A DNA stretch of 64,000 nucleotides, taken from contig CM055318.2 of the NCBI GenBank assembly GCA_029255685.2, positions 13,397,001-13,461,000 on the forward strand, read 5' to 3'. The stretch is from Silene conica. Its lineage: Eukaryota; Streptophyta; Magnoliopsida; Caryophyllales; Caryophyllaceae. A program made the position numbers and the translations under genes. The notes beneath the pieces are model-generated. The model made no database searches. It saw only the letters and a list, made by a program, of their open reading frames with translations, and was not told the origin of the DNA. This document shows positions 1 to 11,135 of this stretch, piece by piece. Positions within the stretch are counted from its first letter, which is position 1; each line of letters begins with the position of its first letter.

Positions 1-3000
1 TTCACAGGTGCAGGAGACTCATATCCCAACCCAGGCTTGGATGCTATGAAAATCCCCTCTTGCTTGAAGAACTCTTGCTGCGCCTTATTGAGGCCATATG
101 GCTCCACTTTTATAACCTTCCCAAGAGGAGTCGGATTTGTGAAGTCATAACCAGCTTTTGCAAGAAGCCTGTATGCATTAGGATCAAACATCCCTTTGTT
201 TTCCTCACTTGAAGGTTGACTGGATGCATGGACAAAACCCGTAGGAGGTGGTTTCACAACCTTTGTTTGGGATGAACTTGTCAGAGGTATAGTAACTTTT
301 GCGACCCATTCTTGCTTGATCGTCTGACTTGACTTATTTTTGTCCTTAGGTTCTGTCTTTGACGTTGGACATTCTGCGAAAGGACTCTCCCCATCTTTGC
401 GCCGAGACTTTGGGATGTAGCGTAGTACTGGCGGCGCGGCCTTCTGCGTCATCTCTTCTTTCTTCGATGACGCGATATGAGTGGTTACCTTGCTTGCCTC
501 TGCCTTGACATCAACTTCTTTAGCAGGATTTGGGGTTGCATTTTCCGTGACGATGGTCTTTTCTCGCTTTCCCCCTTTTCCTGTTGAAGAGATGGTGGTT
601 GGCATAAACTCACTAGACGTACCGTTTTCTTCAAAGAATTTTGCATCAGCGAAAAAGGCATCGACTTTGGAGAAAGGTTTTGCATCTCCATCTATCTTTC
701 TCTCACCGCCGCGGTAATACTTCAAGCATTGATGAAGGGTTGAGGCGACGACTCCATTCTCGTGCTTCCAAGGTCGTCCTAGCAAGAGTTTAAATGATGT
801 CTTAGCGTCGATGACGTGGAACAATGTGTCGGAAGACAAGTCACCCATGCTAAGGTTTACTCGGATCATTCCAACTGCGCGCTCACCATTTAAGTTGAAA
901 CCATGAATCATTGTTCGACTATTTGATAGTTCATCCATCGTGATCCCCAACTCTTGCATGGTCGCCTTTGGCATGAGGTTGACTCCTGAACCTCCATCGA
1001 TCAAGATACGCTTGACTTTATGCCCCCGGATGTACCCTGACACATAAAGAGGCCTGTTGTGAAGTGTAGACCCAAGAAGCAAATCTTCATCTGAAAAACT
1101 CAAGGCTGCGTTGCAGGAGAAACATCCAGTTGATTGCTCGGTGGGCTCAACCTTTTCTTTCATCTTGCCCGCATATAACTCTGGTTTCTCGAGTCCTTGA
1201 AGTATCAATTGACGTTTCTCTTTAGGCAAATGAAATATTTCTTTCCATCCCATGTTTGCAGGGAGGCCATCTAGAGCATTCATCACTTCATCATCCTTTT
1301 GAAGGTGAGGTTGCTGTGTTGGCACTGCATCATCCGCCTCTCCTTCCTTTGCTTTTTCTTCTTTGCTACCTTCAATTGCTGAGGCAGTGCACACGGATAC
1401 TTTGTTCAGAAAATCTCGTGGGAAGAATTCTTCTAAGGTAATATGCCTTAGTGGTTCCTGCTCTAACACATCTGTAGGCAAGGCATGTGATTTGATCGCA
1501 GTTTTAGTCTTTTTCTTCCCTCTTTGCTTGCGAGGCTTTTTATTCTTTGGCTTGCTTCGCCGACGCTGTATGTGTTGAACTGTTTGTTTCACTTGTTTTC
1601 TTGGCTTCCTGCGAGTCACCAAGGTCCAACCTTCATCACCGTCATCTTCATCTTTATTTCCCTCACCCTTATCTTGAGGAGTTGACCTTGTTATTGGAGG
1701 TAATGACGACGTTGACCTTTGGATCCGTAACGCCGTAGGCTCAAAACTTCCAAATTGTAACGTATGCAAAAACCATCCTTGATGCATAGTTGGCTCTTCA
1801 GGCTCCTCCAGAACCGCAGTAGTTTGATTTGTGGAAACTGTTTCATCCAAGTCAAGAATGATCTTCCCTTCCTTGGAGAGTTGCATGATCTTTTCCTTAA
1901 GTGTTATACACTTTTCAAGGGGATGACCCAACAACCTATGGTAGCGACAATAATTGGGATCTCCTGTCTTGTTTGCTTGCTCAGGGCGCTTGGACTCTGG
2001 CAATTGTATAACCCTTTTCTCTAAAAGGTCATCTAGCATTCCTGACAAGTCAGAGTCTGGGAATGGGTACTTCTTTGCTTGCAACTCCTCCAAGGTAGGC
2101 TTCTCTCGTTGGTAGTTGTAAGCAAACTTCTCTTTCTTCTTCTCATACTTGGGCTTGGATGAGATCTTTACTGGCGCGCTGCTGGTTTCGACGGCCATCG
2201 TTTCCTTTGTAGATGATCTAGAGCTCTTATCAGTTTTCTTGAACTCCTTCTTTTCACTTGTGGCCTTGGACGACGTTGATCGAGACTTGTCACGTCCTTT
2301 GATTGTAATCTCCATATCATGAGCGCGGGTTGCCAGTTCTTGAAAACTTCTTGGCCTGATCCCCTTCAAGATGTAGAGAATATCCCAGCTCATCCCATTG
2401 ATGCACATCTCAACTGCCGAGGTCTCACTTAAGCGATCCTTGCATTCCAGACTCAGCGCACGCCACCTGTTGATGTAGTCTACGACAGGTTCATCTTCCC
2501 ATTGGGTTGTATTTGTCAACTCACTCATGCTGACGATACGTCTGGTACTGTAGAATCTGTTGAGGAACTCATCTTCCATGCGACCCCAGCTGTCAATTGA
2601 CTCAGAATCCAGATCCGTATACCAGTCAAACGCAAGTCCTTTAAGAGAGCGCACAAACTGCTTTACCAAGCAATCACCTTCAGTTCCGGCGTTGCTGCAT
2701 GTCTCGACGAAATGAGCAATGTGTTGTTTTGGGTTCCCCTTCCCGTCGAACTGTTGAAACTTTGGAGGTTGATAACCTGAAGGCATGCGCAAGTTGTCAA
2801 TCCTCTTGGTATAAGGCTTGATGTAGCGTCCATTGCTTGCTGAGCTGTTGTCTAGCTGACTCTTGATGGTCCTTGCTATTAGCTCCTGAAGCTTTTCCTC
2901 AGTGAAGGCGCCGACTTCATTAGTTGGCTTTCCACCGTCTTCCTTGCCAGCATCTTTGTCGCTGTCATCCTCCTCCTCAGTGTCAGCATATTCGCTCTCA

Positions 3001-3581
3001 GCCTTCTTGTCACGGAGCGCCACCACCTCTTTTTGGAGCTCGTCAATCTTCTTGTTCTTCTCCTCGTTCTCCTTTAACACCCTTTCAAGGAGCGCGTTCA
3101 TATTCTGGACTTGTTCCTCAAGGGTAGCACCATTGATCACCATAACTGAAGCAGCGTCAGGAGTTGAGACTTCTTTCTTTTTTGGCGACTTCTTTGGGTT
3201 GCCAGGAGATGCCTTCTTGACGCTAACACTCTTAGTCACTTCACGCGGAGGAGAGGAGGCAGTCAGGAGCGCTGTAGCAGCAGCAGCTATGGAGGCGACA
3301 GAGATCTTGCGCGGCCTGGTTGGGACGTGAGCAGAGCGTAGACTGGCAGCAGCAGCATTGACAGCAGCCTTCTTCACCCTTCCTCTTGTAGAGATGCCAA
3401 CTGACTGTTGAGCTGGAGAGGTAGCAGCAACAGGAGTACTTTGCAGGATATCTGCGTAGGTCCTCTTGGGTGCGCTGGAGGAGATGCTTTGCTTGGTAGA
3501 CATCTTCTTGTTGTAGTAGGCTTGAATAAAACGGCAGTAGAGATGAGAGGTAGAGAGTTTCACGTCGGGTTCACCAAAATT

Positions 3582-4245
3582 TGTAACAGCAGATTTTGTA
3601 TTGCGATAACTGAAATACAAAACAATGAAACAAATAAATTTTATTAATTTAAATATTAAAAGTACGTGTACAATCTCTAATGTATCCTCTGATTCTAGTA
3701 TGCCGTGATAGGTTACGTGTACAGGGTACACGTGAGGGGTGCACTGTAGACAACTTTGATTATTCTACGCGTGCTGTGAATTTGATTTCTTGAGAGGGTC
3801 GCGATGACTTGAATCTCCCTTGAAGGTTTGAATGTGTGATTGAATCTTCAACACAGGCGGCACGATTTGGTGTGCTTGTTGACTGCTTGCAATGACCTTG
3901 ATAGAGAAAGCTTGGACGGATTTACACCTTGTCTTCTCTGGCTTCTTTGCAATAATGAATTTCCAACCCTTCAAATGAATGAGGAGAGCTCCTTTTATAG
4001 AGTTTTTGATTCTCCTTGTTGGATTTTGGTAGTCACAGGCCCATTTATGGGCTTGCTTGTGAACTTGGCCCAAATTTGCTTCTTTTGGGTTTAGAGATCC
4101 GGATAGCTTCTTTTGTAATCCGAATCGACCCGTATTTCATTTAGTCGGGACAAAAATAATTAAATTAAGTTAAAATTTGGTATCAACTCAAAATAATTAA
4201 TTTATTTTATTTATTCGGCACTTTAATAAATTTTCTGTGCCTACA
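3582..4245 (-). repeat. 5' LTR of the Ty3/gypsy fossil, with adjoining primer site
   Basis: The repeat is bounded by TGTA at 3582 and TACA at 4245, giving the inverted termini expected of an LTR. Five bases separate it from an 18-base stretch (3559-3576) that equals the 3' end of plant tRNA-Trp including CCA, as I remember that tRNA. The minus strand therefore carries a tRNA-Trp primer-binding site. A TATA-type box lies inside at 3991-4000 on the minus strand. The partner LTR is outside the window, so the boundaries rest on termini and primer-site position only. Confidence 0.75.
3991..4000 (-). promoter_or_regulatory. TATA-box-like site in the LTR
   Basis: The minus strand reads CTATAAAAGG, a good plant TATA box. 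It sits inside the LTR and upstream of the primer site, where an LTR promoter would be expected. Confidence 0.5.
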
Positions 4246-5789
4246 GTGTGTTTGAGTAGTAGTGCAATCAAATGTCGATAAGCTAGAATGGTTCAGGCAT
4301 ACAATTTATTGATTTAAGTTGGTTAGTTGGGTCAGAAGATATGACGAATGCCTAATTGGTGTAGAAAAAGGGTAGTAAGGCAATGTTTAAAAAAATTGTG
4401 AGAAAATAATTATAAGAATTTCATTCAAAATTGTATAATGTGGAAAAGACGGAGACACATATGCTCTAAAATTAGGTTAAAAATCTCTTAAATACTCCCT
4501 CCAAGTCGGATTGTTGGTTCTTATTTCCTTTTTGATGCGAGTTTAGTGATGGTTCCTCTTTCCTTTTTAGTAACTTTTTTGTTGTCCAAAATCAATTTAA
4601 TGTGGGACAGGGTGTTTTGTGTGCTCTAAAATCATTTCCTTATTTTTTTTTGCAAAAAGTAAAGGGAACCAACACTCTGACTCGGAGGGAATATCATTTA
4701 TATAAACTCAATTTTGATTGTCTTTTATGATGGGCGTTGATTTTACAATGGATGTGTTTATTTTTTTTTAAGAGGTGGGGTTATATAGGTTTTGAAGTAG
4801 GAGGTAAGTGCTTTTAAGATAGGGTTACTTTCCGACATTTAAGAGTGTGATTTGAGTAGTACAAGTAAATATACGTACAAGTTGTTCAGTGATGCATACG
4901 GTCAACTCTGATGGTCAAATTGGTTAGTTAGGTGAAAATGGTACGATGAATGTCTGAATGGTATGGAAAATGAGGGGTATGTAGTATAAAAACTGAGGAA
5001 GTAGATAAATTTTATTTCAAGATTGTATTACATGTAAATGACATAGGCATATATGCAATAAAAATAGGTTAAAATATCTAAATCATCATGTTTGTATACT
5101 CAATTTTGTTTTTTCTGTGAAACACAAAAATACCTAATCAAATTTAATAAATGTCATGTCAATAAAGTATTATTAACTTTTAACTAGGCTATTTTTTTTT
5201 CTTGGGGATCAATTAAAAAAAATATCATGATTTAAATTTTACATCAAACTCCAATGTAACATCTCGGGGTGTTGCATCCTCCATTCATTCTTTGTCACTT
5301 ATCTCCTACCCCATTTGGTAACTAAATAAAAAATTGCATGTCTTTTTTTCCCCCGTCAAGCACATCTCATTCAAACAAGGTCGGTTTTGAAGGTAAGAGT
5401 TAAGTTTCCAATAGATGAATGAACTTTTCAAAGAGAGAACTAACTTTGAGGGATAAGTTTGGATGTTTCGTGAATGAGGGGTGACTTGGATATTTTAGGC
5501 GCATATTGGAAACTATAAGAAGGATGTCGATGATGAATTAAATGGTTGTTTGAGGTAGTTATAAAGATGACGCAATCGCATTTGGTGGTTAATTTCACGA
5601 TAGGTTAGTAGGCATGACTTTAGATTGTGGACATTTTCACGTGTTGTTCGAAGAGTAAGAGTAGTGATTTAAAGAGTTCTTTCATGTGGTATTGAAGATG
5701 ATTGCGGCGAGTTGGGTGGTTAGTTATATATGTGGATTTAATACGATGGACGGATAATAGGTGTGTGGATGATGATAACATTAATGACA
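4246..5789. other. Gene-free AT-rich stretch
   Basis: No exon-like coding sequence or RNA gene was seen on either strand. Apart from the Stowaway element at 4493-4693 it holds only AT-rich unique-looking sequence. Confidence 0.5.
4493..4693. mobile_element. Stowaway-type MITE (Tc1/mariner-like), about 200 bp
   Basis: The ends are imperfect inverted repeats beginning CTCCCTCCAAGTCGGA on the left, with the matching complement ending GACTCGGAGGGA on the right. Both ends are flanked by TA, the target duplication of this family. There is no coding capacity. Confidence 0.75.
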
Positions 5790-7302
5790 TCTATATAAAA
5801 GTATATAAAAATAACCACTACACATAAATTTGACACGTGTCACTCTCACATTAAAAATTTTCCCGCCCAAGTTCCCATGATATAATATCGATTTTGGAAA
5901 ATCTAAAATATTCCTATGCATATCGGTGCAAAAATATTCTATTTAGACTATAAAAATATTCTATATAAAGACACTTCTTGATGGCAATATACGGCGAGCA
6001 ATATTATTCAAGGATATTATCCGTGCAATATTAAATTTATCCGTGCAATATTAAAACCTCCAAAAGATATTCTCACATACAATTGTTGAAAAAAATATTC
6101 TCACTTATAATAATTACCCGTGCAATATTATTCAAAAATTCAATTAATTCAATGAGATCCAAACTACCATTTTAAGCGTAACTATAACATATATTTTCAA
6201 TTCTATAATAGAGTTATTATTCACGGCTAAATATAAAACTAGGAACTATTTTTAATAATTAGCTATGAGGTCATTTACACAAGTGGTATGTAACTGGTCT
6301 GTCTTAAGAAAGACTTATTGTTTGTTAAATAGAGATTACTATAACAGATTATTAAATTATAATAGAGAAACCATTAGAAACATGACAGTCATTAGTTAAA
6401 TATTTCCCCGCTCAGTAATTATTTCGTTATTTATGATAAAAAAATCATTACTTAATTTCATATTAATTAATATTGATTGTAATTATTATATTAAAGTATT
6501 ATTATACTCTCTTTTTATGATTTTATGTAATAACGTTATCTATATCTATTTATAATTTATTTTTCTTTTTTGATTGTATTGTGTAGAATTTTTATCAGTA
6601 TGTACTTGAGTAATTCGACGTCTACGAAGTAATACTCGGTCGGTAATTTCTTATTTGTAAAGAAGTATTTGTTAATGTAATTTAATTCAGGTTCTGTCGG
6701 GCCAATTCAGGTCATGTCAGTTTGGTTCATCATTTTTTTCGAGATAATTAGCGTCGGATCGGATTGGATCATTACGGGACGGGACGGGCCGGGTCTGACC
6801 AATGATTAAGAGAGAAATCTCATTTCAAGTCATTTTGTTCATTAGGCTTTTTGTTTTTCCAAGTTTTTTTCGAGTTGGGTGGTTTCAGATTATACCACTT
6901 CGGGTTGGATCAATTACGGGTCAAGTTAGTTAAGAATTTTTTTGGGACGAGTCAGATGAACTCGGATTTTGGGTCATATTTGGGTGATGTAGTTTGAGTC
7001 AATTTCGGGTCTCAGGCCAGCCTATTTTCGGATATGTAGCAGTTATTGTTCTCAAATTGAAATATGACAAAAACAATCGATAGTAAGGGAAAACCGTAAT
7101 AGTCGGGCAACGAAAAATTGGAACTTATAAATAAAGATAAAAGGCGAGATCAAATATTACTCTAAGTCTCAAATTCCAAAAAGATGAATTGTCGACCTGA
7201 CTAATTCTAACATATTGATAACAATGTTATCCCGATTTTTAATAAAACTAAGAACTATTTAACTATGCATTTCCATGCAAAATTGCACGGGTTCTAAGCT
7301 AG
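5790..7302 (+). mobile_element. Non-autonomous Helitron, 1.5 kb
   Basis: The 5' end begins TCTATATAAAAG after an A. It is followed by the motif GACACGTGTCA and a TTTCCCGCCC-like stretch often seen at plant Helitron starts. The 3' end has a hairpin (7273-7290, CC-TGCA/TGCA-GG arms) eight bases before the terminal CTAG, with T next to it, so the insertion lies between A and T. No RepHel coding was seen. Structure seen directly; family assignment from known Helitron termini. Confidence 0.7.
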
Positions 7303-7440
7303 TAAATGAATATAAACGAGTTACTTTTATTAACAAAATATCACATTTATAGAACGAATTAATACTATTTTTATATCAAGAAAAAGTATTATGATTAATT
7401 TTTATTATATAGTGACAAGTTTTATGAATATCACAAATAA

Positions 7441-7475
7441 TTTAGTATCCGTGCATCGCACGGGCATAAATACTA
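7441..7475 (+). mobile_element. Possible second Helitron 3' terminus (remnant)
   Basis: A CCGTGCATCGCACGG palindrome at 7449-7463 is followed within about ten bases by an imperfect CTRR-like end. No matching 5' end was found, so this is a remnant at best. Confidence 0.3.
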
Positions 7476-7491
7476 CGAAGTAGTTATTATT

Positions 7492-7906
7492 AGATGAACC
7501 ATCTCAACCAAAACCTTAAGGTGATGGTTGAGGCCCAACTATTATTAATATTCTTAATACGCTCCCTCACTCAAATGCCCATTGGGCTTGAAGAGTGGTT
7601 AGTTTGCACAGGCCCACCCATACTGTGTGCTGGTTTGTGATGGTTGAGGCCCAACTATTATTAATATTCTTAATACGCTCCCCCACTCAAATGCCCATCG
7701 GGCTTGAAGAGTGGTTAGTTTGCACAGGCCCACCCATACCGTGTGCTGGTTTCCACTTCGTGGTTTTTGAGGGGTTTTGAGGTTGCCAGGATTCGAACCC
7801 GTGACCTTCGGTCATACTGGCTCTGATACCATATTAGATGAATCATCTCAACCAAAACCTTAAGGTGATGGTTGAGGCCCAACTATTATTAATATTCTTA
7901 ATAATC
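7492..7906 (-). mobile_element. TRIM-like miniature LTR retrotransposon fossil
   Basis: Two direct repeats of about 72 bp (7492-7562 and 7835-7906) flank a short non-coding interior. Next to the right copy, on the minus strand, lies TGGTATCAGAGCC (7821-7833), the initiator-tRNA-Met primer site used by many plant LTR elements. Next to the left copy the minus strand carries a purine-rich GAGTGAGGGAG tract. The order LTR, primer site, interior, polypurine tract, LTR defines a minus-strand TRIM. The termini are TATTA...TAATA rather than TG...CA, which is odd. The element has no coding capacity and carries an internal duplication. The two terminal repeats differ at very few positions, so it may be fairly young. 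Confidence 0.6.
7521..7752. repeat. 116-bp tandem duplication, two copies, inside the TRIM
   Basis: Units 7521-7636 and 7637-7752 are nearly identical. Each unit contains part of the terminal repeat plus the polypurine side of the interior. A third partial match starting at 7866 is the right terminal repeat. Confidence 0.85.
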
Positions 7907-8868
7907 ATTACCCCTTAAATAATTACAATGTCTAATTGGACATTTCTCACCAAACCGTATTCTTATATACGGATCCCATATACACGATTTCTCCGGGTAC
8001 CCGAAATTGTATACACAGTTAAACCAGATCGGATCCATATAGTGATATTTGGGGTTTTAAAACTACATAGCCGATACAATTTTCAAAACTGTATCGGGTA
8101 TACACGGTGTTGTTAACCCCTATGACTAAGTGGGTGATTGGCTGACTACTTTATAAATTATAATGGAATGATTTGGATTGAAACTATTCAAATGCATTTA
8201 TGTTTGATTGATTGATTTTAGAATAGAGTTAGATACATACCAATGAAATACCAACCTCTTCCTACTTTATCCCTTGAAATACCAACCTCTTCCTCCTAAT
8301 TTCCAACTCCATTCATGATTTCTCATTCCATCCTATTCAATTCATATGCAGTCATGCACTACACCAAACGACCCATTTTCAATTGTCAAATTCTAAACTA
8401 TAACCGAAAGAGTCAATTCCCCGAGAAAATAGAACTTACATCGGATATATTAACTCAAACTTTCTTTGGTTTTGAGCATACAAATATTTTTTTAAGTTTA
8501 TTACCTTAAACTTTTTTGTTATTGAGTATTTCAGTATTTTTTTAGCTTATTACCTCAAACTTTATTTATAACTTTATTTATTTTTTAGCATATGTATATT
8601 CAGGTCGTATATTTTTTTGAATTTATCAAAGTTTATAAGTTTGATTTTTTTTTTTCCGTCAAAACTACAATTTAGTTAAGTTTATATGTAATGTTTTTGA
8701 GTTTTATTATGTTATAACGTAAGCACAGAGAAAGAACAAACAATAAAGAGCAGTACACACAGATTGTAGTGGTTGACTAACGGTGTGTTAGCTACGTCCA
8801 CAGGGCAGAAGGGAGAAAGTTTATTAATCTGAGGAGTTTTCAGATCACAGATTCAGAACGGTATAGTA
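7907..8868. other. Gene-free stretch
   Basis: No supported gene. At about 8715-8868 there is a stretch reminiscent of plant LTR sequence that continues past the following MITE. It might be a solo-LTR remnant, but no termini could be fixed. Confidence 0.35.
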
Positions 8869-9130
8869 TACTCCCTCCGATCCAGACAAAAGGTAACAGT
8901 TGCTTTTTGGCACTATTCATGGTCGTAGGGAATCTTTGATATTACCGTCAATCTATAAGACAAAATATAGTCATGTGGGATCTTGTTTGATTTATCGTCA
9001 TGAATGCTATAAGAATATCAAATTTTTATAATTTTTAATAATGTGTAACTAAAGATATTCACGTTGTTAAAACGTGCCTCGACAAGTGTGATAAAGCAAC
9101 TGTTACCTTTTGTCTGGATCGGAAGGAGTA
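8869..9130. mobile_element. Stowaway-type MITE with long terminal inverted repeats
   Basis: Terminal inverted repeats of about 36 bp start CTCCCTCCGATCCAGACAAA and match the right end with about one difference. Both sides carry TA. The near-perfect arms suggest a comparatively recent insertion. Confidence 0.85.
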
Positions 9131-9832
9131 TATGATAACTGCTAGGGTAGAGGTTAAGAGTTTATAATTTTATATAGTACTCTTAACCTAATACATATTT
9201 GACCTAATAAGGCCCAGACAGAAAACCTAGCCCATACAGAATTCAGATATCGTTTCTCGCATAGTCGTTCAAAGCGGGGACTAACAGATTCAAGGCATAG
9301 ACCCAACATATTGTAATTTTTTGAGTTTAATGTTTTAATAACTGAACTCAGAAACTTTATAAAAATACTCATAATTTTTAAAACAAAAAACTCAAAAACA
9401 TTATTATAATGCTCAAAAATTATAAAGTGGTGGTAGTATACTAGTATATGAGATGTATGATCCTTCTATTGTCAAATCCCCACATACAAGAAGATTGACA
9501 AATATTTAAATTATTTTTAAAAATGCATATTTTTTGAGAGAGTTACTTAGAAAAAAAATATTCTAAAAAAGAATTATTTTCAAAAAATGGTGTGTAAAAA
9601 AGAGTAATTGTTAATTAACTCATAACAAAATAAAGATTTCGTTATTATAAGGATATTTATTTCATCCCTTTAACATGCTCGAAACATCAATCTACAGATT
9701 ATTAGTCCATAGCTCGTATCATTATTTATGCTCAAAATGGACATGGCACTGAGAGGTCTTACCTCTTTCAACGATGAACGCGCTCATAACTATAGACAAA
9801 GTAAGTTATATAATAAATGTTCATTTAAAATA
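9131..9832. other. Gene-free stretch
   Basis: AT-rich and without a supported gene or a recognisable repeat boundary. Confidence 0.4.
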
Positions 9833-10067
9833 TACTCCCTCCGTCCCGATCATTTGTTATCTATTTCTTTAAATGGGTGTATCAATGAATTGTTATCTAT
9901 TTCTAAATAGGGTAAGTTGGGGCAAGTGGGTCAAGTGTTCTTTATTTAATTATTGTGCAAGTGAGTCTCTTGTTCTTTATTTAATGTTTCTTTTGTGTAC
10001 TTTTCAACCTTTCCTTGGTCTTTGTGTAGAACACAATAGATAACAAATGACCGGGACGGAGGGAGTA
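9833..10067. mobile_element. Stowaway-type MITE
   Basis: The left end CTCCCTCCGTCCCGATCATT and the right end AATGACCGGGACGGAGGGAG are inverted repeats, each flanked by TA. The arms extend further inward (GTTATCTATT against AATAGATAAC). Confidence 0.85.
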
Positions 10068-10204
10068 TAAAGAAAAACTTTGATTACTTGAGTACCATAT
10101 TATTCAAATATTGATATTTATATATTAACATGTGAAATAATAATTACTTAGAATTCTTTCATTTTAATAATAAATCATATAGATAATTTTAGTTTTATAT
10201 AATG

Positions 10205-10397
10205 TACTCCTTCCTACTTATTATAAGTGTCACATTGTTGGGATGATAAAAAAAATTAAGAAAAATAGTTAAATAATGAAAAGTATTGTGAATTAGTGGT
10301 GTTAGTCCAGTGATAACTGAGTTAAACCTAAAATGCAAGAGTTAAAGAGGTTCGATGATGACCGTTTGCGGAAATAAGTAGGAGGTAGGAGGGAGTA
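10205..10397. mobile_element. Diverged Stowaway-type MITE
   Basis: The left end CTCCTTCCTACTTATT is matched by the right end AATAAGTAGGAGGTAGGAGGG once a small indel is allowed. TA lies on both sides. It is more decayed than its neighbours. Confidence 0.6.
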
Positions 10398-10533
10398 TTA
10401 TTACACTATTAATGTTTTTAATTAATGTTTTTAATGCTTACTATATATAATAAACTATTTTTAAAAAATATTTTCATGTTAAATTAAATACAGTAAGTAT
10501 AAAAACTTTAGAAACGGTTTTATGTTGTATTTA

Positions 10534-10905
10534 GTATGTGTTTGGCCCTACTTTTCAACTGTTTTTTCAACCAAAGAAATAGAAGCTGGGTCAAACACTA
10601 CTTTTTAAAAAACTAAAAACTAATTTTATTAAACAAAAATTCTAAAACTGACTCCTAGAAACACCTAGAAACAGAAGTAGCAAATTGTTACTTCTGTTTC
10701 TCTTTTCACGTTGCTCTTAAGTTATTTGAGCGCCAAAATCCAAAATAAATAGATAGAAACTAATTAGGCCAAACACGATAAAACTGATAAAAATAATTTT
10801 TTAAAAATTTTGGCCAAACATGAACAATTTTATCAATAACTAGTTTTATAAAAACTCCTTTACAAAAGTAAAAATTCTTTTCCATAAACAAGGCCAAACA
10901 TGCAC
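10534..10905. mobile_element. PIF/Harbinger (Tourist-like) MITE, copy 1
   Basis: The 372-bp element has termini GTATGTGTTTGGCC and GGCCAAACATGCAC and is flanked by TTA on both sides, the TWA target duplication of Harbinger elements. The same family recurs at 54363-55181. It lies about 230 bp upstream of the RPN10 start codon. Confidence 0.8.
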
Positions 10906-11135
10906 TTAATCTCGATAGTCAACTTAACTCATAACACATATAACTCGAATCGCTTAACCCGTTTAACCGGTCTATTCGAGTCTCGAGCACATAAAAGTTT
11001 CCTGTTGTTCAAGCAAACTTATAAAACCAGAAAGTGTACTCAAATCGCATCATTTGCTCCTTCTTCAGCTTTCTCTACTTCATCTTCCCCAATTTCCTAA
11101 ACTTTATCAATCTATTTATTCCTCTATTTACTACC

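Larger units (their letters stand above)
1..4245 (-). mobile_element. Ty3/gypsy LTR retrotransposon fossil, 5' part (gag-protease side)
   Basis: Reading the minus strand from the right: an LTR (3582-4245), a primer-binding site (3559-3576), then a long coding region from an ATG at 3503 that runs off the left edge. The product has an Ala/Lys-rich start, a coiled-coil-like acidic stretch, a retrotransposon gag domain (around 2750-2350), a plant-gypsy knuckle with the spacing CRYHRxxGHxxxxC (around 1930), and a retropepsin-like segment with IDGGSGVNLM (around 1000). This order fits a non-chromoviral plant Ty3/gypsy element of the Tat/Ogre-like kind; the clade is inferred. Reverse transcriptase, integrase and the second LTR would lie outside the window. 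The visible coding part looks whole to my reading. Age cannot be estimated with only one LTR present. Confidence 0.85.

Noticed and set aside
3765-4073. Open frame of about 100 codons on the minus strand in the LTR
   Set aside because: It lies wholly within an LTR upstream of the primer site and resembles no protein.
7780-7833. tRNA-like GGTTCGAATCC segment on the minus strand
   Set aside because: It is part of the TRIM interior next to its primer site, and no full cloverleaf forms.
8715-9290. Solo LTR interrupted by a Stowaway element
   Set aside because: The sequence has an LTR feel, but neither termini nor a target duplication could be identified.
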